DNA of 64,000 nucleotides from positions 26,320,501-26,384,500 of the forward strand of contig NC_134373.1 of NCBI RefSeq assembly GCF_035582795.1, given 5' to 3'. A program made the position numbers and the translations under genes. Of the stretch, positions 9,258 through 20,509 are shown one piece after another. The stretch is from Mycteria americana. Taxonomy: Eukaryota > Chordata > Aves > Ciconiiformes > Ciconiidae. Position 1 is the first letter of the stretch; every line of letters starts with the position of its first letter. The notes beneath the pieces are model-generated. The model saw only the letters and a program-made list of their open reading frames with translations. It was not told the DNA's origin and ran no database searches.

Positions 9258-10410
9258 AGGCTCAGCCACACCAGGCAGACCTCCCCGTCCCCGGCAGCGT
9301 GGGGCTGTGGAGCTGGGGAGCTCGGCAGGGAGGGATGGGGTGGGTGGGATCGTGCCCTGCTCTCAGTTGCCCCCTTTTAGATTTGGAGAGTGGCGGGGTG
9401 GGGGGCGAGGGGTGCTTGCAGGGTAGCTGGGCTGGTTCCCTGATGTGGGTGGCTGGAGGAGAGAAGCCGTCTAAATTTGGGGTGAGGAAGGATCCATGAT
9501 CCTGGGAACGGATGTGGATACCTAAAACAGGGTCTGAATGGAAGGAAAAACCATGGGCTCTCCTCCTGGCAGGGACCGTACCCCCCCTTTCCTTTGCAAC
9601 ATGCTGCCCACCCCATGAACGTCCTTAGCTCTGCCCCCAGCCTGTGCCTGCCCTCCCCTCTCCCTGCAGAGAGGAGTCAGGAGCTGGGGCCCCAGGGAAG
9701 CTGTGTCCATGGGTGAGGGTCCCACTGTGCAGGGGCAGGGAAAGGCAACCCTCCTTGCCACTCCTTGGTCCCCCACCTTTGTCTCCAAAGCCTTCCTTTC
9801 CTCCATCCCTCTTACACCTCCCGCCGATGGTGGCTTCCTCCAGACTTCAGGAGAAGCCTTGGCCTGGAGAGCAGATGCCCTTCATGGGTTAATTCCTGCC
9901 CAGGGCAGAACTCTGGGGTTGGAGGTGCCAGGAGCAGGGGTGGGGGGCACTGCCAGCCCTCAGGGCAAGGCCAGAGCCTGGAGCCAGCACAGCCTGGCCT
10001 CTGTAACTCTGCCCTCTCCCCAGTGCCCGAGGACTATGCCACAGAGTGGTACCGTCCCCAACACCCTGCCCATGAGCCTGTGTCCTGCTGGTCACTTCCA
10101 GGTTTAATGCTCCAGTTTTACTGTGGCTTTAGCCCCTCACATGCAGGGCTTGATGGGACACCCTCCGTGGGTGGGAACATCCCCACGGACAAGGCTGGGT
10201 GGGAGGTGAAGCAGGAGAAGGGATGACAGCAGGGCTGGGAGCCCCGGGCACCGAGGGGCAGCCCTGGGTCTCTCCCCCCGGGTCCAAGGAGGTGCCTCCA
10301 TCCTCTGGAGCAGGACTTTGGCCCAGTGGATGCAGAAGAGCTGGGCATGCCGGGCTCTGCGCTGGCTGGGGGGAGGGATTGGTCTTCAATAAAACAGAGA
10401 GGTGCTGTGA
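9258..10410 (+). other. FEV: FEV 3' UTR
   Basis: From the stop codon to the first canonical polyadenylation hexamer there is about 1.13 kb without another AATAAA or ATTAAA that I could find, so this is the likely 3' UTR. It has no significant repeat. Confidence 0.6.
10388..10393 (+). terminator. FEV: FEV polyadenylation signal AATAAA
   Basis: A canonical hexamer followed within 15 to 45 bases by a TGTG- and CTCT-rich downstream element. It is the first such signal after the FEV stop codon. Confidence 0.65.
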
Positions 10411-11309
10411 TCTGTGTCCTCTCTCGTCTTCAGGGGGCTGGTGAGAAGGGAAACCACCCAGCAAATCCCCTCCTATCCAAGCCAGAGCACCTGCAGGGCT
10501 GGGGTGGGGAGGATACAGCCAGTCTGCTGCATCACCTTTTCTCCAGGCATCACCTCTGGCTCTTACAGCCCCCAAAAGATAGGGCAGAGCTGGAAACCTC
10601 TGGGCTGCTTGAAACACCCCTCCAGGGAAGCCATATACCCTGTTCCCAGGCTGGGAAGGGGATGTGGCAGCCGGAGGCAAAGAGGAGATGCAATTGGCCT
10701 GGTGGGATGTCTGCCACCCTGCCATCATCCAGGCGAATCTGGGATGCCAGGAGCCAGATCTCTCATGACCCACAGAGCCCTGTGCAACCAGCTCAGGGCA
10801 ATGCACTGGGCCCAACACAGCCTGATCCTGCAGTGGGTGTCCCTGCTGGGCTGTGCTGGGCCAGGAGCAGGGAGGTCCCGAGCCGTGGGGCCAGGCTCAT
10901 GTATGACATTGATGCAGGCGTGAGCAGGGAAGCACTGCTTGCCCAGCTTCAGGAACATGCCCACAGATCCACTGGTGCCTGTGGTGGCTGCTGTGGGCTC
11001 AGGGGCTGCCCTCTGCCTGCCCCCCACTTGGGGCTGTGCTCCCTATCCCACCCCCATCGGAGGTCCAGGGTGCCAGGGCTGGGGGCCAGGCTTACAGCCG
11101 GGATCGGATCGGCCGTGTAGGGGGTGCCGTGCAATTACCCAGCCCATGGAGGGAGTGGTCAGCCCCCAGCCCCTCTCCCTGCACCCCCAGATCAGGCGGC
11201 TCCGTGCTGCCCCCTCTGCATCCCGCCAGGGTCTGGTCACTCTCATGGCCTTGGTGGCATCTGCTCAGATGTGCCCTCACTGCCCTAATCAGCTTAAGGG
11301 AGGGAGATC

Positions 11310-11317
11310 TGACGTCA
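11310..11317. promoter_or_regulatory. Consensus CRE, TGACGTCA
   Basis: A perfect palindromic CREB/ATF site, about 0.9 kb downstream of the FEV polyadenylation signal. A perfect 8-mer in a CpG-depleted stretch may be kept by selection, but one site proves nothing. Confidence 0.4.
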
Positions 11318-12659
11318 CTGTCTCCTCTGGTGAGGGCTCAGGCTGCAGGGTGGGGGGGCCTGATTCTGCCAGCGGGGAGCCCATGGATGGGAAAGGAGCT
11401 GCAGGGACTGGAGGGGGGTCCCTCCCTCCAGGGTCCCTGAGCATTGCACAGCCTGGTCCCCAAGGACGGCAGGAGGTGAAGTGCAGGGGAAAGGAGTAGT
11501 TACCCCCATGCAATCAGCACTCAGGCTGGAGACACCCCCCCCAAGCTTGGCCTTGCAAGGGCAAAATGGGGGGGCTGGCCACAACTGGCTCCTTCAGAGC
11601 CGGGGCAGGGGGCCGTGCCCCCACCGGGGGAGCCTGCTTCAGGGCTTAGGTAACGGCATGACGCAGGGCAGGACACGGATTAAGGGATGTGGGTCACTAC
11701 TAGCTCTCCCCCCGCCATCCCACTCCCTATCCCTCCTGTCCCTCTGCCAGTGCCTGCACCAGGGAAGCCCAGGTGAGCCCAGCTCCCTCCTCATTCCCGG
11801 CCCTACAATCCAGGTCCCTGCTAGATCAGAGGCCGGAGATGCTGGGGAAAGGGGGGGAGTTAAAAAAGGGTCCTCTCTTTTTGTGAGAGGGAGGACCACC
11901 ACACACCCCCGATGCAACAGGCTGCAGCTGAGGGCTTGCTTCACTCTGCTCTGAGCTCGCCTGGCACGGCCCCCCTGCTCTGTCCCCAGAGTGCCACCCC
12001 AAAAGCCAGGAACCAGCCCTGCACTCCCCAGGGACAGCAGCCAGGAGGGAAGGGGGGGCACCCGTGCAGGACTGCACCAGCGATGCTCTCGCCTGCCTGA
12101 GGATGCAGCCGGTGTCACCATGGCAACTCAGGATGCTCCCATCCCCAGGCCCCACTGGGAGCAGCCCCTCCACCCCGTGTTGTGCTTACCGGAGGGGAGG
12201 ACAGAGCATCACCTCCCACCCAACCCAGCCTCCCGCCTCCCCAGAGCCCCGTCTGACCCAGCCTGCCAGCAGCGCTGTTTTCTTCAGTCACCAAAACTGC
12301 CGGCTCGAAGCAGACTGCAGCAAAATCCTGCCAATGGGCGAGCGGGGCCGAGCCCGGCACGGCTCCCGGTGGAGAATCGTCCCTGGCCCCGACCAGGGGT
12401 GCCCAGCCCGGGGGGCTCATGGGGGAGCACTGTCCCTGACAGTGGGGTGCACCAGCTGGGTGGGGAGCCTGTCCTAGGTGGCTGGCAGCAGGGTGCATGG
12501 ACCCAGTGCACCCACGGGCTCCAGACTTACCTGTGGGGAATCCTCGGGTGCCTTGCCCAGGGTGAGATGGGGGAACGCAGTCCCAAAGGGCCTCAGCCTG
12601 CGCTGGGAAGAGCGAGGGAGCAGTGCATGTGGCCTGGCAGCTTCTTCTGCTGCCTTGTG

Positions 12660-12705
12660 ATTAAAGGCAGAAGGGTTTTTTTCCTACTTTAAAAAAAAAA
12701 AAAAA
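12660..12705 (+). other. ATTAAA followed by a genomic A15 tract
   Basis: ATTAAA at 12660-12665, then 25 bases, then 15 consecutive A at 12691-12705. The spacing matches that between a polyadenylation signal and a poly(A) tail, as left by a retroposed transcript. I find no recognisable source gene upstream and no clear target-site duplication, so a chance A-tract is equally possible. Confidence 0.3.
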
Positions 12706-13565
12706 GTATCTTTGTCTCTGGCTTTGCTTAGCTGGCAAGAGGGCAGGATTGAGCCCTGCCTTGGCCTCAACCTCTTGCCAGGATGGCGGGGGACCCCTCC
12801 AACTCCCCCAAAGCCTCCCACCCCCACAGTAAGGGATCAGAGAGGGGATGGAGTAGCCACTCTCCTATTTTAGCAGAGCCACATCGCCACTTGCTTTATT
12901 TCTCACGCTGGGAAGAGCCTTCGCAGCACAGCCAGGTCACGTCTGCCCCGGGGGATGCAGGCTGCCTCCCTGCCCACCCCTGCTCCCCCTCCAGCTCTCC
13001 CAATTCCCACCTATTTCCTCCTCTCCGCATCCCCGCTGCGCTGGCTCCTCGGCTCGCCCCCCCCCCAAGTTGCTGACTCACATCCTCTCTCCAGACGCCA
13101 CCTTCCCTTGGCCTGGCTCCCTGCAAAGCGCTTCGTGACTTAGTGTAGCTCAGCTGGAGCCCACAGGTGCAGGCAGCCGGGCTCCAAAACCCCTCGTGAA
13201 GCCCCTCCAAGGAACCAACCGTGATGCTTCCGAAAGATGCTGCTTTCTCCCTTGCCAACATGCGTGGGGCTGGGGCCATGCTGCCACCGTAAACCCCCCT
13301 GGCCTGGACTTCTCTTCCCCCAGGTCCTGGATGCACCCAGGGGGGAGCTTTGCACACTTTGGGTTTCTTCCTTGCTCTCTGCCCTCCCCAGACACAGGGA
13401 TGCTCTGGATGAAGCCCCAAACCTTGCCCCTGCTGCTGCCTGCTCTCTGGTGCCCAGGCAAGGGCTGCCGGGGAGACAGCGTCCTGGTGCCGCTCCTGCC
13501 CAGCTGTACACTGAGACCTTGGGCCGGACCCTGCTGAGGGCAGGGGCTGGGCAGCAGGGAGGACT

Positions 13566-13602
13566 GGATTAATGCGCTAATGCCAGATTATGCTCTAATG
13601 CA
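13566..13602. promoter_or_regulatory. Cluster of four TAAT/ATTA-type homeodomain sites
   Basis: GGATTAAT (13566-13573), CTAATGC (13577-13583), ATTATGC (13587-13593) and CTAATGC (13595-13601) lie within 37 bp in a GC-rich setting. GGATTA is an OTX/PITX-type core. The array is real in the sequence; enhancer activity is inferred. Confidence 0.35.
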
Positions 13603-15659
13603 GGACTTCTGATGGGGGAGCGGCACCCGGTCCAGCCCAGGGGGCACTCACTCCCTGGGCAGGCTCCCCACCACTGCCCCAGGCCACAGCTTGGTGCTGC
13701 CTGGCTGTGCCCCAAGGAGCTCCGTCCTCAGGTGTGACACAGGACCATGAGACAGGCAGGGGACACAGCACAGGGTAAGCTCCATGCTCAGCTCTCAAGA
13801 CGTAACGCCCCAGCCTAGGCAGCCCTGGTCCTCCGCTCTGCCAGACTCGGTGGCAGAAGGATTAACCACCACAGCAGGGCTCCAAGGCATCTGGTTCCCC
13901 TTCTCCACCTGCCCCAGCTTCTTGGCACAGAGCTGTCCCCAGTCTGTAACTCCTCAGTCCCATACCCACCAGCCAGGCAATGCCACAGGCCATGTTTTGG
14001 GTACAGCGAGGACCAAACTGTCTGCTGTCCCACCTCCCTCAGTCTCATACCTGCCACTGGGCTACCCTGGGCACAGGCAGAGCTCAAAGCCTCTTGCAGG
14101 TTCCCACCCCAGCTTAGACGCATCCCCCATCAGCTGAGACCCTGCGATGGCTGTCCTGCCCCTCCCTGGGTACAAATTTCTCATCAGCCAATTTAGTCTA
14201 GGACCCCTCATGCTCTCTCTGCCATTTGCTTCCATCTCCCTGGGTCATTTTGTCCACATCTTCCCCTCTAGACATTCCACCAGCAGCTGTGACCAAAGTG
14301 CCATGGAGCAGAGAGGAGACCAGAAACCTGCACCCACAAGCCATCCCCAATTCAGCAGAGCAGCAACAGCCCGAAGCTGCAATGGAGCCAGTGTCCGAGT
14401 AGCTCCCACAGAGGCAGAAGAGAGACCTCCCACTTCCATCTGCCTTGAAGAACATGTTATCCATCATCCTTGCAGCTGAACGGAGGAGAAGGGCTTGCGC
14501 AGAAAGCTGGGCTGAGGCAGGTCCTTCGCCAGCCACGTGGGCACTGGGTCTGCATCATCTGGAGCAGTTTCCTCCCCACAGAGCAGCTCCGAGTCACTCT
14601 GGGGGATGCTGCCAGCTCTTAATAGCAAGAGCACAGCTTCCCCGCTGTTTGTCCGGCAGGAGGAGGCACAGCTTGCCAGGCTGGCTGCTCCAGCCGCCCA
14701 TCGCTCCTCCATGCTCCAGTGCCATGGCCAGCACATCCAGTGCATGGAGTTTGCTCTGCAGGCAGAGCAGCAGGGCAAGGGGAGTCCCACAGAGCTGTTG
14801 CTCCACCAGCTCTAGGCAGAAACCCCACCTTTCACGGGTGACTACGCATCCTGAGGACCCACTGCCACCCAGGGTGCCTCCAGCAGCCCTATGCACCCTT
14901 GGGGAGCAAGAGAAGGATGCTACAGCCTGAGAAGAGACCTCCCTGGGGCAGGAGGGGCTGAATCCACTGCAGGCTGCACCATGCAGCTTGTGCCCACCTC
15001 CCCTGCTGCAACGTGGGGTGGAGAAGATGGGGCATCCACTGTGAGGCATAGAGAGGAGATGTGTTGCCACTGGAGGAATTTCAAACTAGGAAAGAGCTGG
15101 GATCCTTCACCAAGGCCCTGAGGTGATGGATCCCTGACTTGGCCCTGCTGCTCTACCTCTGAGCCCCAAACCTGACATGAATCCCCCATCCCTGCAACCC
15201 CAGACACTGCTGGGCCCTGCAGCTGGCAGCAAGGGGGGCTTCCCAGCCCCTCCTGAGAGGGTCTCAGCCCCTCACTGCTCCTCAGGGAGCACCAAGTGGC
15301 TGCAGGGATCACAAGTTTGGGGACAAGCTCTATCCATCCCCATGCTGCTGCCCCATAGCTGGCTCCTGAGCCCAGCCCCCTGTGGCATCATGCAGCAGCA
15401 TAGGGGTCTGGCAGGTTAAAGCACACAGCTTTTGAGAGGGGAAAACGCCAAGCTCCCAAGCCTGTCTGAGGATTCCCACCCTCAGTATCCCCCTCTTGCT
15501 TGTGTTGCCCCCCTATCTCCCCTTTGCCTTGGGGGGAGCAGGAGGCTCCCAGGCAAGGTAAGGTTAGTGCTCCCCCTGCCCCGCTCCCCCCAGCAGCTGT
15601 ACAAGGTCCTCTGGGGGAGGGAAAACCAGACATCTCTCCCCTCAGTAAGGCTCTGGCTG

Positions 15660-15815
15660 AGCCGAAAATGCATATTTAAATGCACGGGAGCATCTAGGCT
15701 CGTCTCTCATTCCTTGACATTTCCAGAGACTCCAAGCTGTCTTCAATTACCAGTCTGCAATTAGCTCTTCCTAAATCCCCCAATGAGGCCCAGCACTCTT
15801 AATCAATGAAACACA
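15660..15815. promoter_or_regulatory. AT-rich candidate enhancer with POU and homeodomain motifs
   Basis: AAATGCATATTTAAATGCAC at 15666-15685 is a near-palindrome holding an octamer-like ATGCATAT; it is followed by CAATTAC (about 15744), GCAATTAGC (about 15757) and CTTAATCAATGAAAC (15798-15812). The base composition departs sharply from the flanks. It lies 1.5 kb past the CDK5R2 3' end and could serve CDK5R2 or FEV. Confidence 0.4.
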
Positions 15816-16084
15816 AGGGAGGAGGGGAAGGACATGGCCTCACTGCAGCTGGAAGCATTTTAAAAGGCTGAGGCTTGAGGCTGGAAGGACCCTCAGAATG
15901 TCTCTAAGTGGATCTGTAAGGGTGGGAAACCTCCACCAGTGCTAGCAGGTTGTTCAGCTCCAGAGACGAGACTCTATAAAGCCCCACAGCTGGGGGTAAG
16001 GGGTCACTGGACAAACACCCCCTGTTCAGGGTGGACACAGCCAGCACCTATGCCTTGGGTGTTACCCTGCGATGCTGCAGACCC

Positions 16085-16155
16085 TTCTTGCTGGAGTGTG
16101 GCATGCTGCTTCATCTCCCCCTGCCTCAATTTCCTTCTCTGCAAAACACTGACAA
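16085..16155 (+). mobile_element. MIR-like SINE relic
   Basis: CTGCCTCAATTTCCTTCTCT followed by GCAAAACACTGACAA closely resembles the MIR segment that reads TGCCTCAGTTTCCTCATCTGTAAAATGGGGATAA, and the preceding 40 bases fit the GTGTGACCTTGG..CACTTAACCTC part loosely. Only this diverged middle section survives. MIR is an ancient amniote tRNA-derived SINE. Call from memory of the consensus. Confidence 0.4.
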
Positions 16156-17283
16156 GGCAGAGTCAGGGCTCCCCCAGCTTCCCCATAGGAGCACTAAGGG
16201 TCCAGTTCCACCCCAGTATAAGACAGAGTAAGTCAGAGTTGCCACCTTTCCCAGCACAAGACACAGATATGGCCAAATTTGGGGTGGGGGTGGGTTGTGA
16301 GTACATTTCAGCCCAGACAGCTCACCACAAGGTCACACGAATGTCAATCTAAAAGCAGGGACAAGAGCACCCATTAGGGACAGGGAGGAGGGGAGCAGCA
16401 CAGGTCTGGGTGGGTTTACACAGACACAGAAAAGCCTTGCACAGCACCCTGCCAGGTCAGCCCCGTCACAGGGACATCTGTGCTGTCTTCCTGGCAGCAC
16501 AGCTTTGCCTGAATGAGCCAGATTGGGCCTAATTAGCAGCTCTGCTGATGCACACAAAGGTAGAGAGAATCTAGCTTACCCTCCATGACCTGCAGAGCCA
16601 GCACAGCTCTTCTTGGCTGAGGGGAGCCCAAGTGCCTGGCTCAGAGGGGCTGGGGAGCACTGGACGCAGACCCCAAAGGGAGAGCACGTGCTGTGGAACC
16701 TGCTAAAGAAGGCTTGGCAAATTCAGTAGCCTGAAGCGTAGCAACCAGCTATGAGAAAGGCAAAGCCTTCTCCTTCTCCACCCCACTCCCTGGGGGTCTG
16801 CAGAAGCACAGGGCTGGTAACCAGGCTAGCAACACAGCCCCCAAAGCCTGCTGCTGCCAGGGAAGGGAGCCCAGCCCTGCAGAGCAGAGACAGGGAGGAA
16901 GGAGGTGAGGGGGGGTAGCTTTAGGGGGGGTGGGGGGGGTGGAGAGAAAAGGTGAAATGGGCTGTGGGATCCTAGTTAAATCCAGTGTGGCAGACAGGCA
17001 TCAGACATTTCCATCTGGAATGGAGGAGGCCAGGAGAGCTCACAGGGAGCCAAGGGGCACTTAGGCGGACCAGGACTGGCCTTGGGCACAACAAAGAGGG
17101 ATGAGATTCTGACCCCCAGCTCACACCGGGGAGTAAAACCCCCTCTGAGAACCAGCGCCCCCCAATCCCTCTTGGGGAGGAGAGGGGGCATGATTGGGAG
17201 CTTGGGGTGCCCCCCCAATCCCCCTTGCACCCCACAGCCCAGCAAGTCCAGGGAGCCACCACCAGGCCCGTCCAGGCCACCTC

Positions 17284-17289
17284 TTTATT
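17284..17289 (-). terminator. CDK5R2: CDK5R2 polyadenylation signal AATAAA
   Basis: TTTATT on the + strand, i.e. AATAAA in the sense of CDK5R2, about 0.9 kb after its stop codon; first such signal downstream. Confidence 0.6.
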
Positions 17290-17994
17290 CTCCAGTGAAG
17301 CAAAGCAAGAGGAGAGGGGACCCCCCCCCCATAGCAGGCCCTTCCCCCCAGGCTCCCTAGGCCCTCTCTGGCACAGACCCCTTTCTCCGTAGCAAGCCAA
17401 GGGGGGGGAAGCTCACCCCACCGGGACCCCGTTTCGATGGGCGCACCGGGGAGGGGGGGGGGGTGTTACCCGCGGGGAGGGGGTGGGCACCCCCCCCCCA
17501 GCGGCTCGAACAAAGGGGCAAGCGGGCGGCTCCCGCAGGGTGGGGGGCAGCGACGCCCATGCCCGGGGGGGGGGGGGGCCGTGTCCCCCACGCGGGAGGG
17601 GGGGAGGCAGCGCCCACGACACGAAAGCCCGCGGCCCCCCCGGCCTTGCCCGCCCCCCCGCCTTTGTCTGCTCAGCCGCGGCGGCTCCAGCACCGCGGAC
17701 AGCTCCGGAGCGGCGGCCGGGGACCGGCTCTGCCCGCGGCGGGGGGGCTCGTTCACATGCACCGTCTGCCTGGGGCCCCCGCAGCACCCAGCAGCCGCCC
17801 CGCACCCTCCTGCCCCGGACCCCCAGCTCCAGTTTTTTTCCCCTTTTTTTCTAGAGAAAACGCATCCAGGAGCCTCCGTTCCTCGGCAGCGTCCCCCCCT
17901 CCCCATCGCGCAGGCGGGAGGGACACATCCCCCCCCCCCGCCTCGGTCTTCTCCGCCGTCTCGGTGTGCCGGAGCGCAGCCCCCAGCTGGGGTC

Positions 17995-18014
17995 GGGGGG
18001 GGGGGGGGGGGGGG
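17995..18014. repeat. G20 homopolymer (C20 in the CDK5R2 mRNA)
   Basis: Twenty consecutive G on the + strand inside the CDK5R2 3' UTR. One of several mononucleotide G/C runs over 17450-18014; assembly length may be unreliable. Confidence 0.9.
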
Positions 18015-18190
18015 AAGCGGCCGGATCCGGAGCAGGGAGGGTCCAGGCAGCGTCTCCGTGGAGCTGACGGCCGGGGAGGGGGGAAGGCGAGGAGGATGCG
18101 GGGGTGGGGGGGAATCCGGCAGTCCTTCGCCTCCCCCGCCCCTCGGTGCGCGGCCCCTTCCGCCCCCGGCGCCGGGGGCCCGGTACCTCC

Positions 18191-19156
18191 CTAGCGGTCC
18201 AGGCTGATCGTCCAGTGCTTGGACCCGTCTCCGCCCTCGCCCTCGCTCTTGAGGTCCTGGAAGAGTTGCGTGAAGTAGTGCGGGTCCGCGTTGATTCGCA
18301 GCATCTTGGCGCTGAGGCGCTGGATGATGCCCAGGCAGCGCTCCCAGAAGCGCCCCTTGTCGCCCTCCACCAGGAAGGGCTTGAGCGGGTAGGAGATCTC
18401 GTTGCCCATGTAGGAGTAGGCGAGATAGAGGCAGGTGAGGAAGGCGGCCTGCAGCTCGGCCTGGCTCCCGATGTCTTCGCCCCGCAGCGCTTCCCGGCAC
18501 AGCAGGTAGACGAACACCAGGTTGGCCGGGGTGATGAAGCCCTGGTCCTGCCAGCCCTGCAGCAGCAGCGAGCGGTCCACGCTGCGGAACCAGGAGATGA
18601 GCTCGCCGGGGCTCAGCTCCTTCAGCCGGTAGCAGCGGCGGCAGACGAAGTCCCCCAAGCAGCGCAGCAGCTCGCCGGTGGACGCCTGCACGACCACGCG
18701 GCGCGGGGAGCCCGGGGCGCGGCTGCCGGCCGACGGCGGCGGCGGCGGCGGCTTGCCCCCGCCGGAGCCCGGGTGCAGCTCCTGCGGCGCCGAGGGCACG
18801 GTGGGCACCGGCACGGCCAGGGGGCCCTGCTTGGCGCCGTCGGCCGGCCCCACCACCGACTTGCGCAAGTTCTCGCGGTTGCGCTGCACCACCAGCGGGT
18901 CGGGCTGGCCCGGGGGCCCCCCCGGGGCCCCGCCACCGGGCTTCGGCGTCACCTTCTTGGTGCTCTTCTTCTTCTTGGCCGAGGCGGCCACCAGCCGCTT
19001 CCAGGTGAGCGCCGAGATGAGCACGCCGGGGCGCTTCAGCCGGCTCTCGCCCTTGCCCGGCACCCTTCCCGGCGCCTTGTCGGCCAGCAGCCCCCCGCCG
19101 CCGCCGCCGCCCTTGCCCGAGGAGGCGGCGGGGGAGAGGGAGAGCACCGTGCCCAT
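18191..19156 (-). CDS. CDK5R2: CDK5 regulatory subunit 2 (p39 neuronal CDK5 activator), single exon
   Basis: Cyclin-like activator that binds and switches on CDK5 in post-mitotic neurons, mainly at membranes and the cytoskeleton. The intact 321-residue frame starts at ATG 19156 and ends TAG at 18191-18193. MGTVLSLSP gives the N-myristoylation glycine at residue 2. A poly-Gly run (16-22), a basic KKKKSTKK patch (61-68), [12 protein letters not shown] (89-100) and a poly-Pro run (136-141) follow. The CDK5-activator fold spans about 155-305, with [42 protein letters not shown] and [21 protein letters not shown]. Human p39 is 367 residues; the shorter length here comes from low-complexity linkers. 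Human CDK5R2 is also intronless in its coding region. The CDK5R1 paralogue lacks these Gly/Pro runs. Confidence 0.96.
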   Translation of the reverse strand: MGTVLSLSPAASSGKGGGGGGGLLADKAPGRVPGKGESRLKRPGVLISALTWKRLVAASAKKKKSTKKVTPKPGGGAPGGPPGQPDPLVVQRNRENLRKSVVGPADGAKQGPLAVPVPTVPSAPQELHPGSGGGKPPPPPPSAGSRAPGSPRRVVVQASTGELLRCLGDFVCRRCYRLKELSPGELISWFRSVDRSLLLQGWQDQGFITPANLVFVYLLCREALRGEDIGSQAELQAAFLTCLYLAYSYMGNEISYPLKPFLVEGDKGRFWERCLGIIQRLSAKMLRINADPHYFTQLFQDLKSEGEGGDGSKHWTISLDR

Positions 19157-19560
19157 GCTAACGCCGAGCGGGACGGGCGTGCGGGGGCCGGGGCGCCGGC
19201 ACCGCCCATAGGAGGCCGGGGGCTACGGGGGAGGCGGCCCGCACCGGGGCCGCGGTGCCCGAGGATGCTCCGCCGCGCCCGCTCTGGGCTCCGCGCCCGC
19301 CGCTGCAGCCAGCCGCGGCCCCGCCGCTCCCCGCCTCCCCGCCGCCAGCCAATCGCCGCCGCACGGGCCCCCGGTGCGGCCCGCCCCCTCGCCGGTGGGC
19401 GGCCGGGGCGGGGGGAGCCCGGCGCGGCGCGGCTCTGCCGGGCGGCCGCCGCCCCGGCGTGACCTTCAGCCGTGTGGGGCTCGGCCGGTGCTCCCAGCGG
19501 GGCGGGGGGCTGGGACCTGCGACGCTGTCCGAGCCCCTCAGCCGTCCGTGCCAGGGACGC
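19157..19560 (-). promoter_or_regulatory. CDK5R2: CDK5R2 promoter and 5' UTR, CpG-dense
   Basis: Very CpG-dense DNA continuous with the coding CpG island, containing several GC boxes (GGGGCGGGG-like) and an inverted CCAAT (CCAATCGCC at about 19349). No TATA box is evident, as usual for neuronal CpG-island promoters. The transcription start is not determined. Confidence 0.6.
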
Positions 19561-20509
19561 GAGGAGCTGGCAGGGCCCTGCGGGGGGAGCCCAGAGGGCA
19601 GGGGGCACAGGGAGGGTCTGGGGGGGTCCTCTGAACTTGGCCGCTCTCACCTGGGTCCTGCTCTGTATTCTTACCTACAGGGGCGAGGGATGAACCTTCG
19701 CAGACCAGCAGAGCCCCCCCCCAGATGGTGCTAGGGGGACACAGTGGGGAGGAAGAGCCCTGGGAAATGCCAGAGGGGAGGATGAGGAGGGGTGAAGGTC
19801 AAGAGGACTGTGAGCGTGTGCTGGCGGGGCAGCTGGAGAAAGGCCAGCTGTGACTCACCAGCCGCCATGAAGGGCCTAGGCTTGGTGGGAGAGCCCCAGC
19901 TCTCTTGAGAACCAGCCCGACGCTGGGCACGGCTCTGTAGGGAGTCAGGAGGCACCCATCCTGGGGGGAGCACCCCCAGCACCTGCCGTGCAAGCGCTGG
20001 GTCCCCCACCCGCCCTGGCTCTTCCCGCTCAGCCCTGGAGGGGAGATTTACCAGCACGCTGCCCGTCACCAGCATCAGGGCAAAAAGTCAGGGACCTTGG
20101 AGAAAGGGGAAGGGGCCTCCTCCAGGTCCCCAAGGCAAGACCAGCCAGCCCCGCTGCCCAAGGCTCCCAGAGCCCTCAGGGGAGGAGGAAAGAGATGCTG
20201 CACTTCTGCATCATTGCAAAATGGTATGCGATAAACCAGCCATGTGCACACAGGCTGCTTCTCCCTCTCCAGATCCAAGCATGCCATGGATGAAACCTGC
20301 ACCCTCTGCTTGCTGCCTCCCTGCCCCTTGCAAGAAGATCCCCCTTGCTGGTATTGCTCATGAGCTGGAGGATGGATCCTGCAGCTCTGATTGCTACAGC
20401 GGGTGCCAGGCATCCAATAGGAACAAAACACCCCAATTGCCAGGACTGCTCCTGCATGTAAAGTGCTGGGAGAGGCAGCTGGGAAAGGTTTCAGGGAGAA
20501 TGTCTCAAT

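Larger units (their letters stand above)
10411..17270. other. Intergenic region between convergent FEV and CDK5R2
   Basis: About 6.9 kb between two 3' ends, with no gene I can support. It contains a CRE (11310-11317), an A15 tract preceded by ATTAAA (12660-12705), a TAAT cluster (13566-13602), a minus-strand open stretch with a plausible acceptor (about 14464-14811), an AT-rich homeodomain/POU element (15660-15815), a MIR-like relic (about 16085-16155) and a TAATTA near 16530. In human the non-coding LINC00608 lies in this interval; I cannot align it from memory. Confidence 0.7.
17270..18190 (-). other. CDK5R2: CDK5R2 3' UTR
   Basis: About 0.9 kb between the stop codon and the first downstream AATAAA on the minus strand. 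It is unusually rich in homopolymers: C20 on the sense strand (17995-18014), and further G/C runs at about 17450-17460, 17500, 17568-17580 and 17929-17940. Confidence 0.6.

Noticed and set aside
15870-15900. CR1 LINE fragment (GAGGCTGGAAGGACCCTCAGAATG resembles the CR1 word GGCTGGAAGGGACC)
   Set aside because: Similarity ends after about 15 bases, and neither the following CR1 sequence nor the 3' octamer repeat is present.
18104-19462. 452-codon + strand frame opposite CDK5R2
   Set aside because: Antisense to the CDK5R2 CpG-rich coding exon; compositional shadow.
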